Positions 21,872-31,439 of a stretch of DNA of 64,000 nucleotides are shown here, in pieces. The notes under the pieces were generated by a model. The model ran no database searches, was not told the origin of the DNA, and saw only the letters and a program-made list of their open reading frames with translations. The first letter of the stretch is position 1. The number at the start of each line of letters is the position of its first letter. This DNA comes from Lepidostoma basale (lineage: Eukaryota; Arthropoda; Insecta; Trichoptera; Lepidostomatidae): contig JAHDVF020001361.1 in NCBI GenBank assembly GCA_022606425.2, positions 310,001 through 374,000 on the forward strand, written 5' to 3'. The translations under genes and the position numbers were made by a program.

Positions 21872-21910
21872 ACACCTGAAGATGGAGGTGTCCTCCGAAA
21901 CAAGACGTGT
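21872..21910 (+). ncRNA. hammerhead ribozyme, partner copy
   Basis: ACAC, CTGAAGA (21876-21882), T, GGAGG-TGT-CCTCC, GAAA, CAAG, A, C, GTGT. It is identical in layout to the copy at 21378 but position 16.1 is A, so the A15.1-U16.1 pair is lost. Confidence 0.68.
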
Positions 21911-22171
21911 TTTTTTAATGTTTTTTGAATAATTAGTGAATTAAACAAAGTTATTTTTAATTTCCTAAGTATATTAATAAGTTAAATATTATTAATTTAT
22001 GAAAATTAATTAAAAATAATGTCTATTTCATATGTGCATTATATACTATTTGAATCAATTCATTTATTTATCAGAATTTGTTAGGTAAATGGTAAATTGG
22101 GGGCCGTGGAAATTTTTAAATTGTTGAAGTGGGACATGGTACAAATAAGGTTGGGAATCCCTGGTCTTGAA

Positions 22172-22539
22172 AGAGAAATTCGTTATGTTTTAGCGTGTTT
22201 TTCAACTTGTTTCGTTTGCGTTATAATGAGGAAGTCATTATTACATTTGACATTGACGTTTTTTTTAAATGTCCTATTATGTCTTCTATATTCGCCGTCA
22301 CTTTGTGTTTTAGATTCACATTTGAATAACTATTGACAAATATTATATCATTATTTTGCTTTTCTCGAACTTGACTACAACTCAAATCAAATCAAAATCA
22401 AACAACCAAAACAGAAACCCAGAATCAATAAATATTGTGTTAACTTATTAGTTGAATTAAATTCATTTATTTATTAAGTGAAAACGAATACCTAAAATGA
22501 ATTTAACTATTATTTTTTTCACTATCTATATTTAAAATA
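22172..22539. other. no gene recognised
   Basis: AT-rich, nothing recognised. Confidence 0.5.
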
Positions 22540-22690
22540 AAATAGGAATAAAAACACTGCACTTTGTTTTTCACCACTATGCGGTTATTTTAATTGCCGA
22601 CTAGTTTCGCTTGTTTCCAAGCTTCCTTCAAGGGCTTCGTAATAACTTAGTTAAGTAAGTTATTACGAACCTTATTTTAAATATAAATAA
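22540..22690 (-). repeat. hammerhead-derived element with 14-bp hairpin
   Basis: Reversed, 22636-22597 reads CCCTTGAAGGA (a core with two inserted bases), GCTTG-GAAA-CAAGC, GAAA, CTAG, TC, GGC. Next to it TTCGTAATAACTTA (22636-22649) and its exact complement (22656-22669) form a hairpin. The CTAG helix III and outer 'ACCACTAT/TTTTT' sequence link it to the element at 31440. Confidence 0.5.
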
Positions 22691-22949
22691 TAATAAAAAA
22701 TTAAATGTCTTACCACAAAGTGAATGCTTCACACGAAAATTTAATTAAGTTCAATAAATGTGCAAAAATCAGTATTTGAATTACATTGATATGAATGTAA
22801 TTCACATGGCAGCAAGGGATTTGCTTTATTGTAGCGAATCGAAATGATTCGCATAGCATTGTTGCACTATTTTCAGTTAAACTATTATATTTGCTGGATG
22901 GGATGCTCTCGGGTCGATTTTTTCAGATGTTTTAATAGTTATTCTGATA

Positions 22950-23180
22950 TTCGGGACGGATTGGTAAGAGCTCTGATTCCCATTCCGAAGGTTCTGGGTT
23001 CAATTCCCGGCGATGGCAGTGTGATTGTCACACTGTCTTTGGTCTGTTGTAGAATTTTCGTGACAATAAAATGGCGATAGATTGGCTACCTGTCACATGT
23101 CACGAGAATCAATATATCAGCTTAAAAACCAATTGTATACAGTAATTGGGTTCAAGCGACCTGTTTGTATGGTATACGTA
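22950..23180 (+). mobile_element. SINE-1, best copy
   Basis: GGATTGGTAAGAGCTCTGAT (box A region), GGGTTCAATTCCCGG (box B with its stem), CAGTGTGATTGTCACACTG hairpin, GTCACATGTCACGAGAATC, then an AT-rich tail. Confidence 0.8.
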
Positions 23181-23469
23181 AAAAAAAAAAAAACAACAAC
23201 AAATCTAAGATCATAAAAATCGGTGCAGCCGTTCTTGAGTTATTAATTGTGTATCTAACACGACTTTGTTTTATATATGAATTTAGTGGTTAATTTTTTT
23301 CGTGATTTTTTCCAATGTTTTAATAGTTATTCTGCTATTCGGGACAGAGACAAATTCAACAAATCAAAAATCATTAAAATCGGTCCAGCCGTTCTTGAGT
23401 TATAAATGGTGTAACTACCACCACTCTGTTTTATATACATATATAGGTAGATAAGAAAAATATACAAAA
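23181..23469. other. no gene; short local duplication
   Basis: 'ATGTTTTAATAGTTATTCTG' (22927 and 23311) and 'AAATCGGT.CAGCCGTTCTTGAGTTAT' (near 23217 and 23368) occur twice, so part of this stretch is duplicated around SINE-1. Confidence 0.5.
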
Positions 23470-23712
23470 GTATCGCTACATTGGTTCGGACATATAGAGC
23501 GTATGGATGAAGAAAGTATGCGTTAATGAAGAATGGGAATGAAGTACAAAGTCGAAGAAAACCGAGGAAAATAAGACAAGACCAAATTAATCCAAATTTA
23601 ATGTCGGCAATATTACAAAACAGAACAATCGACGCGCGTGTATGACTCTTTGTATAAATGTGGAGGAAGTTTGAGAGGTATTTCAGGATAGAGTAATGTG
23701 GTGGGCAGTCCT
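23470..23712 (+). mobile_element. LINE-B fragment
   Basis: KSIATLVRTYRAYG-type codons for the GSLRWFGHMERMDE block, SRRKPRKIRQDQIN and CNVEEV... up to the WRSI region. Truncated at both sides. Confidence 0.65.
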
Positions 23713-24056
23713 CTTTTTTGCAATCTATCGCAATATTTTTGCCAAGTAAATAAAGATTTATTTTGGTTAAAAACATTTTACATTCATTTTAATTCCTTCG
23801 GTGAAAAATAAAACGTATTGTGATTCTGCTTAATTGCCAGGAAAATGAAATAGCGCCACACAATTTAAGCTCGGAAAGCTCGGGAGGCTTATATTAAAGA
23901 ATATTTTAGCTTTTTCTCCACTTCAAATTAATTTAAAAATTGCAAAACGATGGGGCAAGAAGTATAAACTTTTTAATTTATACAAAATATCAATTGTTTG
24001 TTTGTTGTTTTAAAGCTGTCATCGTAAACCAAAATATATCCAAAAAAGCTTAGATG
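23713..24056. other. no gene recognised
   Basis: Nothing recognised. Confidence 0.5.
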
Positions 24057-24305
24057 GTAGTGCAAAATGGTGTTCTCGTTCCGACCCGTATTTATGGAAT
24101 GTTTGAAAGTAAGGCATGGAACTGGCAAAGAAATAATGAAAATACAATAAAGCAATGCAGTAGAAATTATGAATGTGGATAAATCTGAATATGATTGAGT
24201 GTCAAATGCAAATATAAATTTTGAATACAATGCACAATGAAAGTGTTGTAAACAAAATAATGAATGGGTCATCAAGATTGGTTTGAACACACGAAAATAA
24301 TGAAT
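24057..24305 (+). mobile_element. LINE-A internal fragment
   Basis: Codons for NGVLVPTxMYG, NWQR..., and VVNKIMNGSSRLV, with frameshifts. No tail. Confidence 0.6.
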
Positions 24306-24714
24306 AAATATATAGAATTATAAAGAAAGTTTATTGATGGTTGAAACTCCATTATTAATTTATAATAGTAAACACGATTGTTTAGTGGTTTAACTTGAAT
24401 TTAATTTATATAAATTATGAAAATTGTAATACATTTATTTTGCCTTGCGAGGACATTCTCAAACTAATCTCAAGTTAATTAGTTAGTAAATTTTTATTCT
24501 TTATCCCAATAAATGTCTCGATATGTGACTTATTTTAAAATAATCAAATTAGTTCTTTTTTTCAATTTGTTCAAACAAATTTCATTGGGTCACAGGCAAA
24601 AATCGCTTAAGGCACCTAAAATAAATGTGTTGTTGCTTAAACAATGTTGCAAAACTTCATATTACATAATTAACATCTGTTTTCTAGAAGTTTTTTATAT
24701 ATTTTATGTACACA
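24306..24714. other. no gene recognised
   Basis: AT-rich. Confidence 0.5.
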
Positions 24715-25300
24715 TTTGATAACGCCTTAGACAGGCGAAATATTTCATTTACACTAATTATAATAAAACTGAAAACCAAATATTCAGCAGTAGCGTTAGA
24801 AGCGTACTGCTGTACGGATTTGAGTCTTGGAAATGTACCGCGGACGTTATTGGAAAACTCCAGGTGTTTATAAATAGGTGCCTTCGCTCAATATTTAAGA
24901 TCTATTGGCCCCACACAATGTCAATTGCCGTTCTCTGTACCATGGCAGGCGAAAAGCCAATTAGAGAACAAGTCGCTAGACGCAAATGGCGGTGGGTCGG
25001 TCACACTCTGAGACGGAACCCAGCCTGCATCGCTCAGGGCGCACTTGACTGGTCCCCTATGGGGGGAAAGAGGAAGCGAGGCAGACCTAGAGCCATCTGT
25101 AGAAGAGCCCTGCAGGACGAGGTTAAGGCAGCAAGCCTCACTTGGGATGATATTAGGCATCAGGTATGCGATAGATTCGGGTGGAGAAGGTTCCTTTAGG
25201 CCCTATGCACCACGGAGGTGTGAAAGTACAAAAAGAAGAAGAAGAAGAGATAATAAAACTGAAAGAAAACCGACGTTTTCGTTCGTATCAATTATGTTAT
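24715..25300. repeat. H8 arm split by LINE-D
   Basis: TTTGATAACGCCTTAGACAG, GCGAAATATTTCATTT (24716-24750), then after the LINE-D insertion the arm resumes with GAAAACCGACGTTTTCGTTC. The junction has a target duplication (see 24775). Confidence 0.7.
24775..25250 (+). mobile_element. LINE-D 3' end with target duplication
   Basis: One open frame from FSSSVRSVLLYGFESWKCTA through INRCLRSIF, MAGEKPIREQVARRKWRWVG, HTLRRNP, GKRKRGRPRAICRRALQDEV, TWDDIRHQVCDRFGWRRFL, then a stop and a (GAA)n tail. Bounded by TAATAAAACTGAAA at 24761-24774 and 25251-25264: a 14-bp duplication, so this is one clean 5'-truncated insertion. Confidence 0.88.
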
Positions 25301-25535
25301 ATTTTCAATTTGATGCGGTCTGGCATTAATATTTCTGTGAAATATGAATCCAAATGTTTATAGACCAAAGCAATTGTTTACTTCTGAAAATAGAATTTGC
25401 TCAATGCCGATCATAATGTCTTGGTAATTCTGGAACTACCGTACACATGAATATCGAGGCCACGCGATAAAATCATAACATTCGCGCTTATAAACATAAC
25501 GCATGTATAGCGGTGAAACTAATAGATACATTTGT
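25301..25535. other. no gene recognised
   Basis: Nothing recognised. Confidence 0.5.
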
Positions 25536-25930
25536 TTCATCATCATCATCAGTTGTCCCTCGTGTCCGAGGAAGACTGTCCTTCACGGTTGTGGGTCTGT
25601 ATGTGACTGAAAAGCCCGATCCTGGACCCACACATTCTTGGGCATCTGGGGCAGGAGAAGGCGCTTGTAATGGAGCCCTCGCCGTCTCCCAGTGGTCTCT
25701 CCTTTCTCCTCCTTCTCTCTGCGACATCGTCTCTGCGCTGTGCTTCAAAGTCTCGTGTGCCTTTATGTACTGCCGTTCTCCACCTAGGTTTGTCCTCTGC
25801 AGTCTTTTCCCAGCAATCACAGTCGATGCCAGTATTTTGTAGGTTTCCTTTAAGGGAGTCCTTAAAGCGTTTCCTCTGACCACCGTGTGAGCGTTTCCCT
25901 TGGGTAAGCGGAGAGTACATTATCTTCCTT
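25536..25930 (-). mobile_element. LINE-E C-terminus with zinc finger
   Basis: Minus strand: SHGGQRKRFKDSLKGNLQNT, WEKTAEDKPRWRTAVHKGT, FEAQRRDDVAERRRRK and a C2H2-like finger CPRCPRMCGSRIGLFSHIQT-H before the stop; (ATG)n tail at 25536-25550 reversed. A terminal zinc finger of this kind is known from several LINE lineages. Second copy at 32087. Confidence 0.8.
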
Positions 25931-26265
25931 GGGAATACATTTGTTTATAATAATGGTTAATGAGGTAATTTTTAATAACATCAGGTATGCTTATGACACA
26001 GTTATTGTAGCTGATAGTATATCCGATCTTCAAGAACTTCTTAATAAAATGCATAGAGCAGGAGAGGATCTAGGCTTGAAAATCAACGTTAAGAAGAGCA
26101 AATGGATGACATTTGGGTGATTTAACTATTCTTCATCCACTCTGCAACTGAATGGTGCGAATATTGAAATGGTTGACCAATTTAATTACCTTGGCAGCAT
26201 TATCACTAAAGCGCTTGACACGGACATTGAAATAAAATTCAGAATTGAAGTTGCACGAGCTGCAA
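25931..26265 (+). mobile_element. LINE reverse-transcriptase palm/thumb fragment
   Basis: IRYAYDTVIVADSISDLQEL, LNKMHRAGEDLGLKINVKKS, K, then a frame break, STLQLNGANIEM, VDQFNYLGSIITKALDTDIE, FRIEVARAA. The catalytic YADD is mutated to YAYD. One of the few palm pieces in the window; its family cannot be assigned. Confidence 0.82.
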
Positions 26266-26432
26266 TCGAATCGAATTGGATGGGTAGCTTATCTATTGCC
26301 ATTTTATTGTCACGCGAATTCTTCACCAGACCATAGACAGTGTGATAATCACACTGCTCTTGCCGGGAATCGAACCCGGGACCTTCGATGTGGCTGTCAA
26401 GGTACTTACCACTCGGTAACGAAGGTCGTTAT
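26266..26432 (-). mobile_element. SINE-1 inserted in the LINE
   Basis: Reversed head with CCGGGAATCGAACCCGG (box B) and TTACCACTCGGTAACGAAGG (box A region), plus the CAGTGTGATAATCACACTG hairpin. It cuts the RT fragment after ARAAIESNW. Confidence 0.75.
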
Positions 26433-26434
26433 GG

Positions 26435-26600
26435 CCACTGAAATACCAGGAACGCATGTGAAGTGGTTCTTATTTAGGAAGACAAAATATTCCCCAAAGT
26501 CCTAAAAAACGTACATCCACTAAAATAAAAAGCGTCGATCTCTGAGATGATCATGTTCAGCAGATTCAATACTCTTCCCACCGGCATCACTTTTTATATG
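26435..26600 (-). mobile_element. LINE-K piece
   Basis: Begins AATACCAGGAACGCATG (LINE-K 3' UTR reversed) and runs to the CCCACCGGCATCAC of the VMPVGRA codons. No tail. Confidence 0.6.
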
Positions 26601-27009
26601 TCAAAAACAACGTGACAGAAATATGTCACAAATAACTTAATTAGGAGTGTAGTGTTTCAGCAATGTAATCGTGTTTTGGTCCAAAAATGAACCAATACGC
26701 AATGAAGCGTGAGTCAGTGCATTATTGTGATGCAAAATCCAAGTTATTAGCTCCTGATGCTGGTCTCTTGCGACGGATATTCTCACGCAATCATCGTAAA
26801 ACTTCAAGACAATACTGTACGACCTCTTGGCAAGAATTCATAATCAAAGAAAATATCATTAAACCATGTTTAAATGCAGAAATAGATTATCAGGGGGAGA
26901 ATTGAGCAGTGCTTTCCCCTAGTCTTCTGCATCGCAGTATATTTTAGACGTCCTATGTTGAAAAACCCAGCTGTCGATGTTCAGCTATCCACAGAAGCTG
27001 TGAATAAAT
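26601..27009. other. unclassified; open frame 26687-26905
   Basis: A 72-codon frame begins MNQYAMKRESVHYCDAKSK. It resembles nothing that I know and has no partner in the window, so it is probably chance or an unknown repeat. Confidence 0.3.
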
Positions 27010-27240
27010 CAATTTTGGTTTGAAGCAAATTCTGATTATGAAAGGTGTGATCACAGGAAGTGTTCCAGGCAAAAGAAGTAGAGGCAGATCTTATGCGCAG
27101 TGGTGTGACCAGATTAAGGAGATGACCAGGGGAAACCTCTACTCGGTGGTCTTGGTTCCGGAGAACATAGAGGATTGGAGGCGTTTTGTTTTAAGCATGG
27201 GCGGCTCTATAGATTACGACCCTCAGTAATGAGTAAACGA
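27010..27240 (+). mobile_element. LINE C-terminus (LINE-L)
   Basis: GKRSRGRSYAQWCDQIKEMT, VPENIEDWRRFVLSMGGS and the ending DYDPQ-stop, a pattern common at the end of LINE pol proteins. Only copy in the window. Confidence 0.65.
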
Positions 27241-27336
27241 AGAAAGATCAAGAAGAATAAATTTAGAAATTATTTATTTCTATTTTTATTTTTTATACAC
27301 TTTGTATTCACAACACTTTTATTAAAAATAAAATTA

Positions 27337-27372
27337 CACAAACATGTTTCGGACGAACAGTCCTTCTTCAGT
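27337..27372 (-). ncRNA. hammerhead ribozyme-like, core intact, weak helix I
   Basis: Minus strand: CTGAAGA (27371-27365), extra A, GGAC-TGTTC-GTCC, GAAA (27350-27347), CATG, T, T. Catalytic bases are present; helix I shows only one or two pairs, so activity is doubtful. Confidence 0.55.
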
Positions 27373-27474
27373 CAATATACATATTTATAAAAATATTATA
27401 AAATTGTTGTTGTTTACGTGATCTGACAGATGTTAAAACGTCCGAAACATGTCTATATAATTTTATTTTTAATT

Positions 27475-27890
27475 CTTCTTCTCTTCTTTTTGCCCTGTCA
27501 CACCTCCGTGGTGCATAGGGCATCAAAGAATCTTCTCCACCCGACTCTATTGCATGCCTGATGCCTAACATCATCCCAAGTGAGGCCTGCTGCCTTAACC
27601 TCGTCCTGCAGGGCTCTTCTCCAGGTGGCTTTAGGTCTGCCTCTCTTGCTCTTTCCCCCCATAGGGGACCAGTCTAGTGCACCCTGAGCGATGCAACCTG
27701 GGTTCCGTCTCAGAGTGTGACCGATCCACTGCCATTTGCGACTTGTTCTCTAATTGGCTTTTCGCCTGCCATGGTCCAGAGAACGGCATTTGACACTGTT
27801 TGGGGCCAATAGATTTTGAATATTGAGCGAAGGCACCTATTTATAAACACCTGGAGTTTACCAATAACGTTCGCGGTAGACTTCCAAGAC
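27475..27890 (-). mobile_element. LINE-D 3' end with target duplication
   Basis: Same C-terminus as 24775, reversed, with a GAAGAA tail. Bounded by TTATTTTTAATT at 27463-27474 and 27891-27902, a 12-bp duplication. Frame broken by small indels. Confidence 0.85.
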
Positions 27891-28079
27891 TTATTTTTAA
27901 TTAAAGTGTTGTAAATACAAAGAGTATAAAAAATAAAAATAGAAATAACCTTAGAAGAAATTAGAAATTATTGTTCAAACACTTGTCTTTGAGAAATAAC
28001 TACTTAACAATTCATGGTATATAATGCTCAAATGACACTTATGGTTTGTATTTGTAAAAATAATTATGTTGTTTAAAAT

Positions 28080-28190
28080 TTTATGGTAGAAGTTCATTGT
28101 GAATAACTTCTGGAATACCAGAAGATAGCAGCGAGCTGCCGAAACCGATCGAAGACACAAAAATCAGTAGATTTTAACTAAATATACATT
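28080..28190 (+). repeat. U4-to-A hammerhead-like element
   Basis: CAGAAGA (28119-28125), T, AGCAGC-GA-GCTGCC, GAAA (28141-28144), CCGATC, then GATTTTAACTAAATATACA. TTCTGG-AATA-CCAGAA forms a small hairpin just upstream. Confidence 0.55.
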
Positions 28191-28321
28191 TTGTAGATAA
28201 TCCATTGTTTTGGCGGAAGTACTTAAATATTTCAACATTGTTAACTGTTTGAATAAAAAAACTTTTTTATAAATTAAATAGTCCATTGTTTTAGCCGAAA
28301 CACTATGATACCTTAATATTT

Positions 28322-28515
28322 TAAACTGTTAAATTAAATAACTTTGTTTTTTGTATCACAATTGTATTTTATTTTACGTGACAGCTGTTTCACAGGAAGT
28401 TATAAATATATTACAAGACCTGACGATGCTAGCATCGGTTAGCGAAACATCTGTCGTAACTAAATATAATCAATTGTAATATAATATTTGTAACAAAGTT
28501 TTTTATTTAAATAGT
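28322..28515. repeat. palindromic hammerhead element
   Basis: Arms with TAAACTGTTAAATTAAATAA, CTTTGTTTTTT, CACAATTGTATT (left) are mirrored at 28460-28515. The left arm has only the 3' half of the motif (GAAA, CAGCTG, TC on the minus strand, 28391-28380); the right arm is complete. Confidence 0.7.
28413..28460 (+). ncRNA. hammerhead ribozyme-like, core intact
   Basis: CTGACGA (28420-28426), extra T, GCTA-GCATCGGT-TAGC, GAAA (28444-28447), CATCTG, T, C (28455), then GTAAC. Helix III is closed by A-U and C-G. Helix I has AC/GT and possibly TTAC/GTAA with a bulge. Confidence 0.62.
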
Positions 28516-28614
28516 TTAAAATATACATTTTAAGATTTTTTTCAAAAAACATATTTTCAATGTTTAGATTTGTTATGACTTTATATTTTCATTAACTGTT
28601 TCTTGAACAATTAT

Positions 28615-28860
28615 GTAAGACTCCATATTAAATAATTAATATAAATGAAAACGTCTGTCTCCAAGAATTTTATTATTAAGTTTTTTTTATGAAATGACAT
28701 GTTTCGCCCTTCTAAGGCATTATCAAATATTTGATGCACATGTAGAATATCTTTTTCTTCAAGTGGTTCGCGGATCTTTCGGACTTACATTAGTATGAGG
28801 ACATATGAATAAAAACGTCTGTTTTCTAAAAGATTTATATATTATTGGAGAGATATTCGA
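28615..28860. repeat. H8 arms
   Basis: TAATATAAATGAAAACGTCT (28638) and GACATGTTTCGCCCTTCTAA, GGCATTATCAAATAT (28696-28731), then a second arm (GAATAAAAACGTCTGTTTTC, 28805) that runs up to the LINE at 28862. Confidence 0.6.
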
Positions 28861-28861
28861 A

Positions 28862-29318
28862 TAATCTTCTTCTTTTCTAGCCTTTTTCCCTCCACTCCTG
28901 GATATAGGCCTCTTCCAATTTCCTCCACTGGTCTCTATCCTGCCCCTTTGTATCCAAGATTTTCCAACCCTTTTGACAATATCATTGGTCCATCTCATCG
29001 GTGGCCTTCCGACACTTCGCCTATTTTGCCCATGGTCTCCAACTGAGTATCCTGGGTGCCCATCTGTTGCCACCCTGTCTAGCCAAGTGTCCAGCCCATT
29101 GCCATTTCAATTTTGCCACTCGGTCCATGACGTCAGCAACCCTGGTGCGGCGTCTGATTTCTTCATTACTTATGCGGTCACGCAAGCTCACACCAAGTAT
29201 CTGTCTTTCCTCTGTGTACACTTGAGCCTGTGGACACTTTTGGCTGTAAGAGTGGTCGTCTCTAGTCCGTATGTCATCATGGGCAGTATACACATGTCGT
29301 AGACCTTTCTTTTGAGAA
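28862..29318 (-). mobile_element. LINE-J3 C-terminal fragment
   Basis: Minus strand: QILGVSLRDRISNEEIRRRT, RVADVMDRVAKLKWQWAGHL, ARQGGNRWAPRILSWRPWAK, then a +/-1 shift, RRSVGRPPMRWTNDIVKRVG. GAAGAAGAT tail at 28862. Related to LINE-J but closer to LINE-J2 at 62905. Confidence 0.82.
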
Positions 29319-29824
29319 CGAAGAATAAATTAACACGTTTAATTTTTAATCTGTATGACTTCACTATTAAATGCAGTTTATTGTTTGGTTTGTATGGTTA
29401 CCAACTTCGACAATCTTTCCACACGGAATGAACGATCGCCTGTCAGAGACGTCAACGTGCTTACCTGGTCGGAGTAGAATTACGTCACAAAACACGTGTC
29501 GACCGAAGCACGCTATAATGAAATCTCGGAGACAAATTACAGATGTGGGTTGAACCTTTTATTGCAATTTCGTTACGAAAATAAATCTTACTTCCATTAG
29601 ATCGTATCATATTAATTTCGCTATTCCGTACCCAGGAAAAACCTGTATACTCCTATATATTTGTAGAGTTTATTCATATATTTTATATTGTTAAGGAAAT
29701 AACATAATCATATTTTCATGTGAAGCACTCACTTTGCTGTAAGACATTTTATATTCAAAACAAATCAAATCAGTTTATTTTCTCATTAGATATCACAAAA
29801 AATTAACGTTTTAGATTTAGTGCT
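29319..29824. other. no gene; LINE-K tail scrap at 29761-29800
   Basis: 29761-29800 holds a reversed LINE-K terminus (CAAATCAAATCAGTTTATTT). The rest is unrecognised. Confidence 0.5.
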
Positions 29825-30172
29825 GATATTAGGAAGGAATGTTGAGCGAAAGAAGGTATTATGAATAAAATTCTGAAAAGATCGCTGCGTCGGTTCGGAC
29901 ATATGGAGCGCATGGGTGAAGAAAGAATGGTTAAAAAACTATGTGGAGTAAGGAGTCGAGGTAGACCGAGGAAAACATGGCATGATCAAATATTAAAGGT
30001 TGGTCATGTCAGAAGCCGGAAGAATCGACGTGCGTGTATGACTCGATGTATGAATGTGGAGGAAGCTAGAGAGGTATGTCAGTATAGAGTAGTGTGGCGG
30101 TCCATTATCTCTGCCTACCCCTGCGGGGAAGCGGCGTGATGGTTTGTTGTTGTTGTTGTTGTTGTTGTTGTA
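29825..30172 (+). mobile_element. LINE-B 3' end with (GTT)n tail
   Basis: MNKILKRSLRRFGHMERMGE, then a deletion, GRPRKTWHDQILKVGHVRSR, ACMTRCMNVEEAREVCQYR, VVWRSIISAYPCGEAA, stop, (GTT)9 or so. The cleanest LINE-B end in the window. Confidence 0.88.
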
Positions 30173-30211
30173 ACGTTTAAGGCCTCTATAAGAATAGAAA
30201 AAATAATATTT

Positions 30212-30577
30212 CATGATAGAGTGTCGAATGAAAATATGAGAAGTGAATGCGGTGCGAATGGTGGTGTTATGAACAAAATAATGAAAGGATCATTGAGATC
30301 ATTGAATGAAGAATGAATGATAAAAAACGCATTTGTTAAATATGTAAATATAACTAGAAATAAACGAAGATCGAAAAAAAGATGGCACGATCAAATAAAT
30401 CAAATATTGAATGTCGGCCACGTGAGTCAGTGAAATCGACGCACGTGCATGTCACGATGTATGAATGTTGAGGAAGCGAGAGAAATATGTCAGGAAAGAA
30501 AAGTTTGGCAGTCCATTATTTCTGCCTGCCCCTTCGGAGAGACGGCGTGATTTTTAGTTATGTAGTTAGTTAGTTAT
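30212..30577 (+). mobile_element. LINE-A 3' end with (GTTA)n tail
   Basis: From the VSNENMRSECGANGGVMNKI-type codons to TTAGTTATGTAGTTAGTTAG. Frameshifts throughout. Confidence 0.78.
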
Positions 30578-30604
30578 ATTGTATAATAATCTCATTCTTC
30601 TGCT

Positions 30605-31115
30605 TTATTAAGGATTGTGTCCTGTTATTTCTCGGAGCCTGTTCCTAGGATGCAGATGTCCAACTGTCTCGCCATCTTATAGGTGGTCTTCCTGCTGGTC
30701 GATTTCCTGTTGGTACTTTATTTGCGGCTATATTTATCACTCTTTCAGAACATGCTCTTTCCACATGATCTCTCCAGTAGCGTCTTCTCAGTCTTCCCCA
30801 TCGCACGACATCTTCTACATTGCACATCTTTCTTTTTTCAGAATTTCTTATTCTGTCTCGAAGTGTCGTTCCCGCAACGGATCGGAGAGTCCCCATTTCT
30901 GTGGTTCTTAGGGGACTTTTTGTTCTGATGGTGTCAGCTCTCGTTTCTATTCCATATGTCATTATAGGACGTACGCATGTCTTGTAGATTCGAATTTTGC
31001 TCTCCTTTAGCATATTTTTATTTTTCCAAACAGCATTCGTTAAGCAACCAGCCACAACGGCGGCCCTGTTTGTTAGTTCACTTACTTCTCCGTAGAGGTC
31101 ACTGCTTCTTGTATA
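30605..31115 (-). mobile_element. LINE-G C-terminal region, best copy
   Basis: Minus strand: SKIRIYKTCVRPIMTYGIET, RADTIRTKSPLRTTEMGTLR, SVAGTTLRDRIRNSEKRK, VRWGRLRRRYWRDHVERAC, GRPPIRWRDSWTSAS. 115 codons are open. Upstream codons (AAVVAGCLTNAVWKNKNML) precede. Typical insect LINE C-terminus. Confidence 0.85.
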
Positions 31116-31439
31116 ATAATAATAATAATAATTAGGCTAATTCGTAAAGCGCCGTTTTCGTGAATAGCTCACCTCAAGGGCGCCTTGACAATGTTTTTAG
31201 TCACGAGAGCTGCATCTGACACCAGCATCAGATAATACTTGTTTATATTTGTTGATACCCCAGCTGACCACCTAATCATTCGCATTTCTGCCGTTTCCGA
31301 AGCCGCTGTACATTGTCATACATAATTGCAGATCTGAAAATAGTTTGATATACTTTTCCTTTTAGTTTTACAGGCATTTTGGGTCATATAACACACAACA
31401 AGTGTAAGTTGTAGTAAGTAAGTAATAAATTTTAAATAA
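31116..31439. other. no gene recognised
   Basis: A short (TAA)n at 31110-31130; otherwise unrecognised. Confidence 0.5.

Larger units (their letters stand above)
21319..21971. repeat. palindromic element with two opposed hammerheads
   Basis: Arms of about 150 bases (21319-21470 and 21835-21971) run TACTTAGGA, AACTTTGTTTAAT, CACTAATTATT, then the hammerhead and TTTTTACACCTG, in opposite orientation. The ~360-bp AT-rich middle is unrecognised and non-coding. It interrupts the hAT transposase remnant. Confidence 0.78.
20268..22163 (+). mobile_element. hAT DNA transposon remnant
   Basis: Ends CAGTGTTTCCCAACG (20268) and GGTTGGGAATCCCTG (22149-22163) are a hAT-type inverted repeat. The flanking octamers GTCTTGAC (20260-20267) and GTCTTGAA (22164-22171) match at 7 of 8 bases. 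Inside are two pieces of transposase (20841-21275), an inserted LINE-B (20397-20809) and an inserted palindromic hammerhead element (21319-21971). Confidence 0.82.
27277..27955. repeat. palindromic hammerhead element split by LINE-D
   Basis: TTATTTCTATTTTTATTTTT, ACACTTTGTATT, CAACACTTT (27277-27322) is mirrored by AAAGTGTTGTAAATACAAAG, AAAATAGAAATAA (27903-27951). Between the arms are a minus-strand hammerhead (27337-27372), a decayed plus-strand one (27423-27453: CTGACAGA...CGTCCGAAACATGTC), and the LINE-D insertion. Confidence 0.75.

Noticed and set aside
22950..23030. Possible genuine tRNA gene
   Set aside because: A and B boxes are present but acceptor and anticodon stems do not pair, and the same head with the same hairpin recurs at three other sites: a SINE.
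25513..25842. Plus-strand frames over LINE-E
   Set aside because: Antisense shadow; the minus strand carries the conserved C-terminus and zinc finger.
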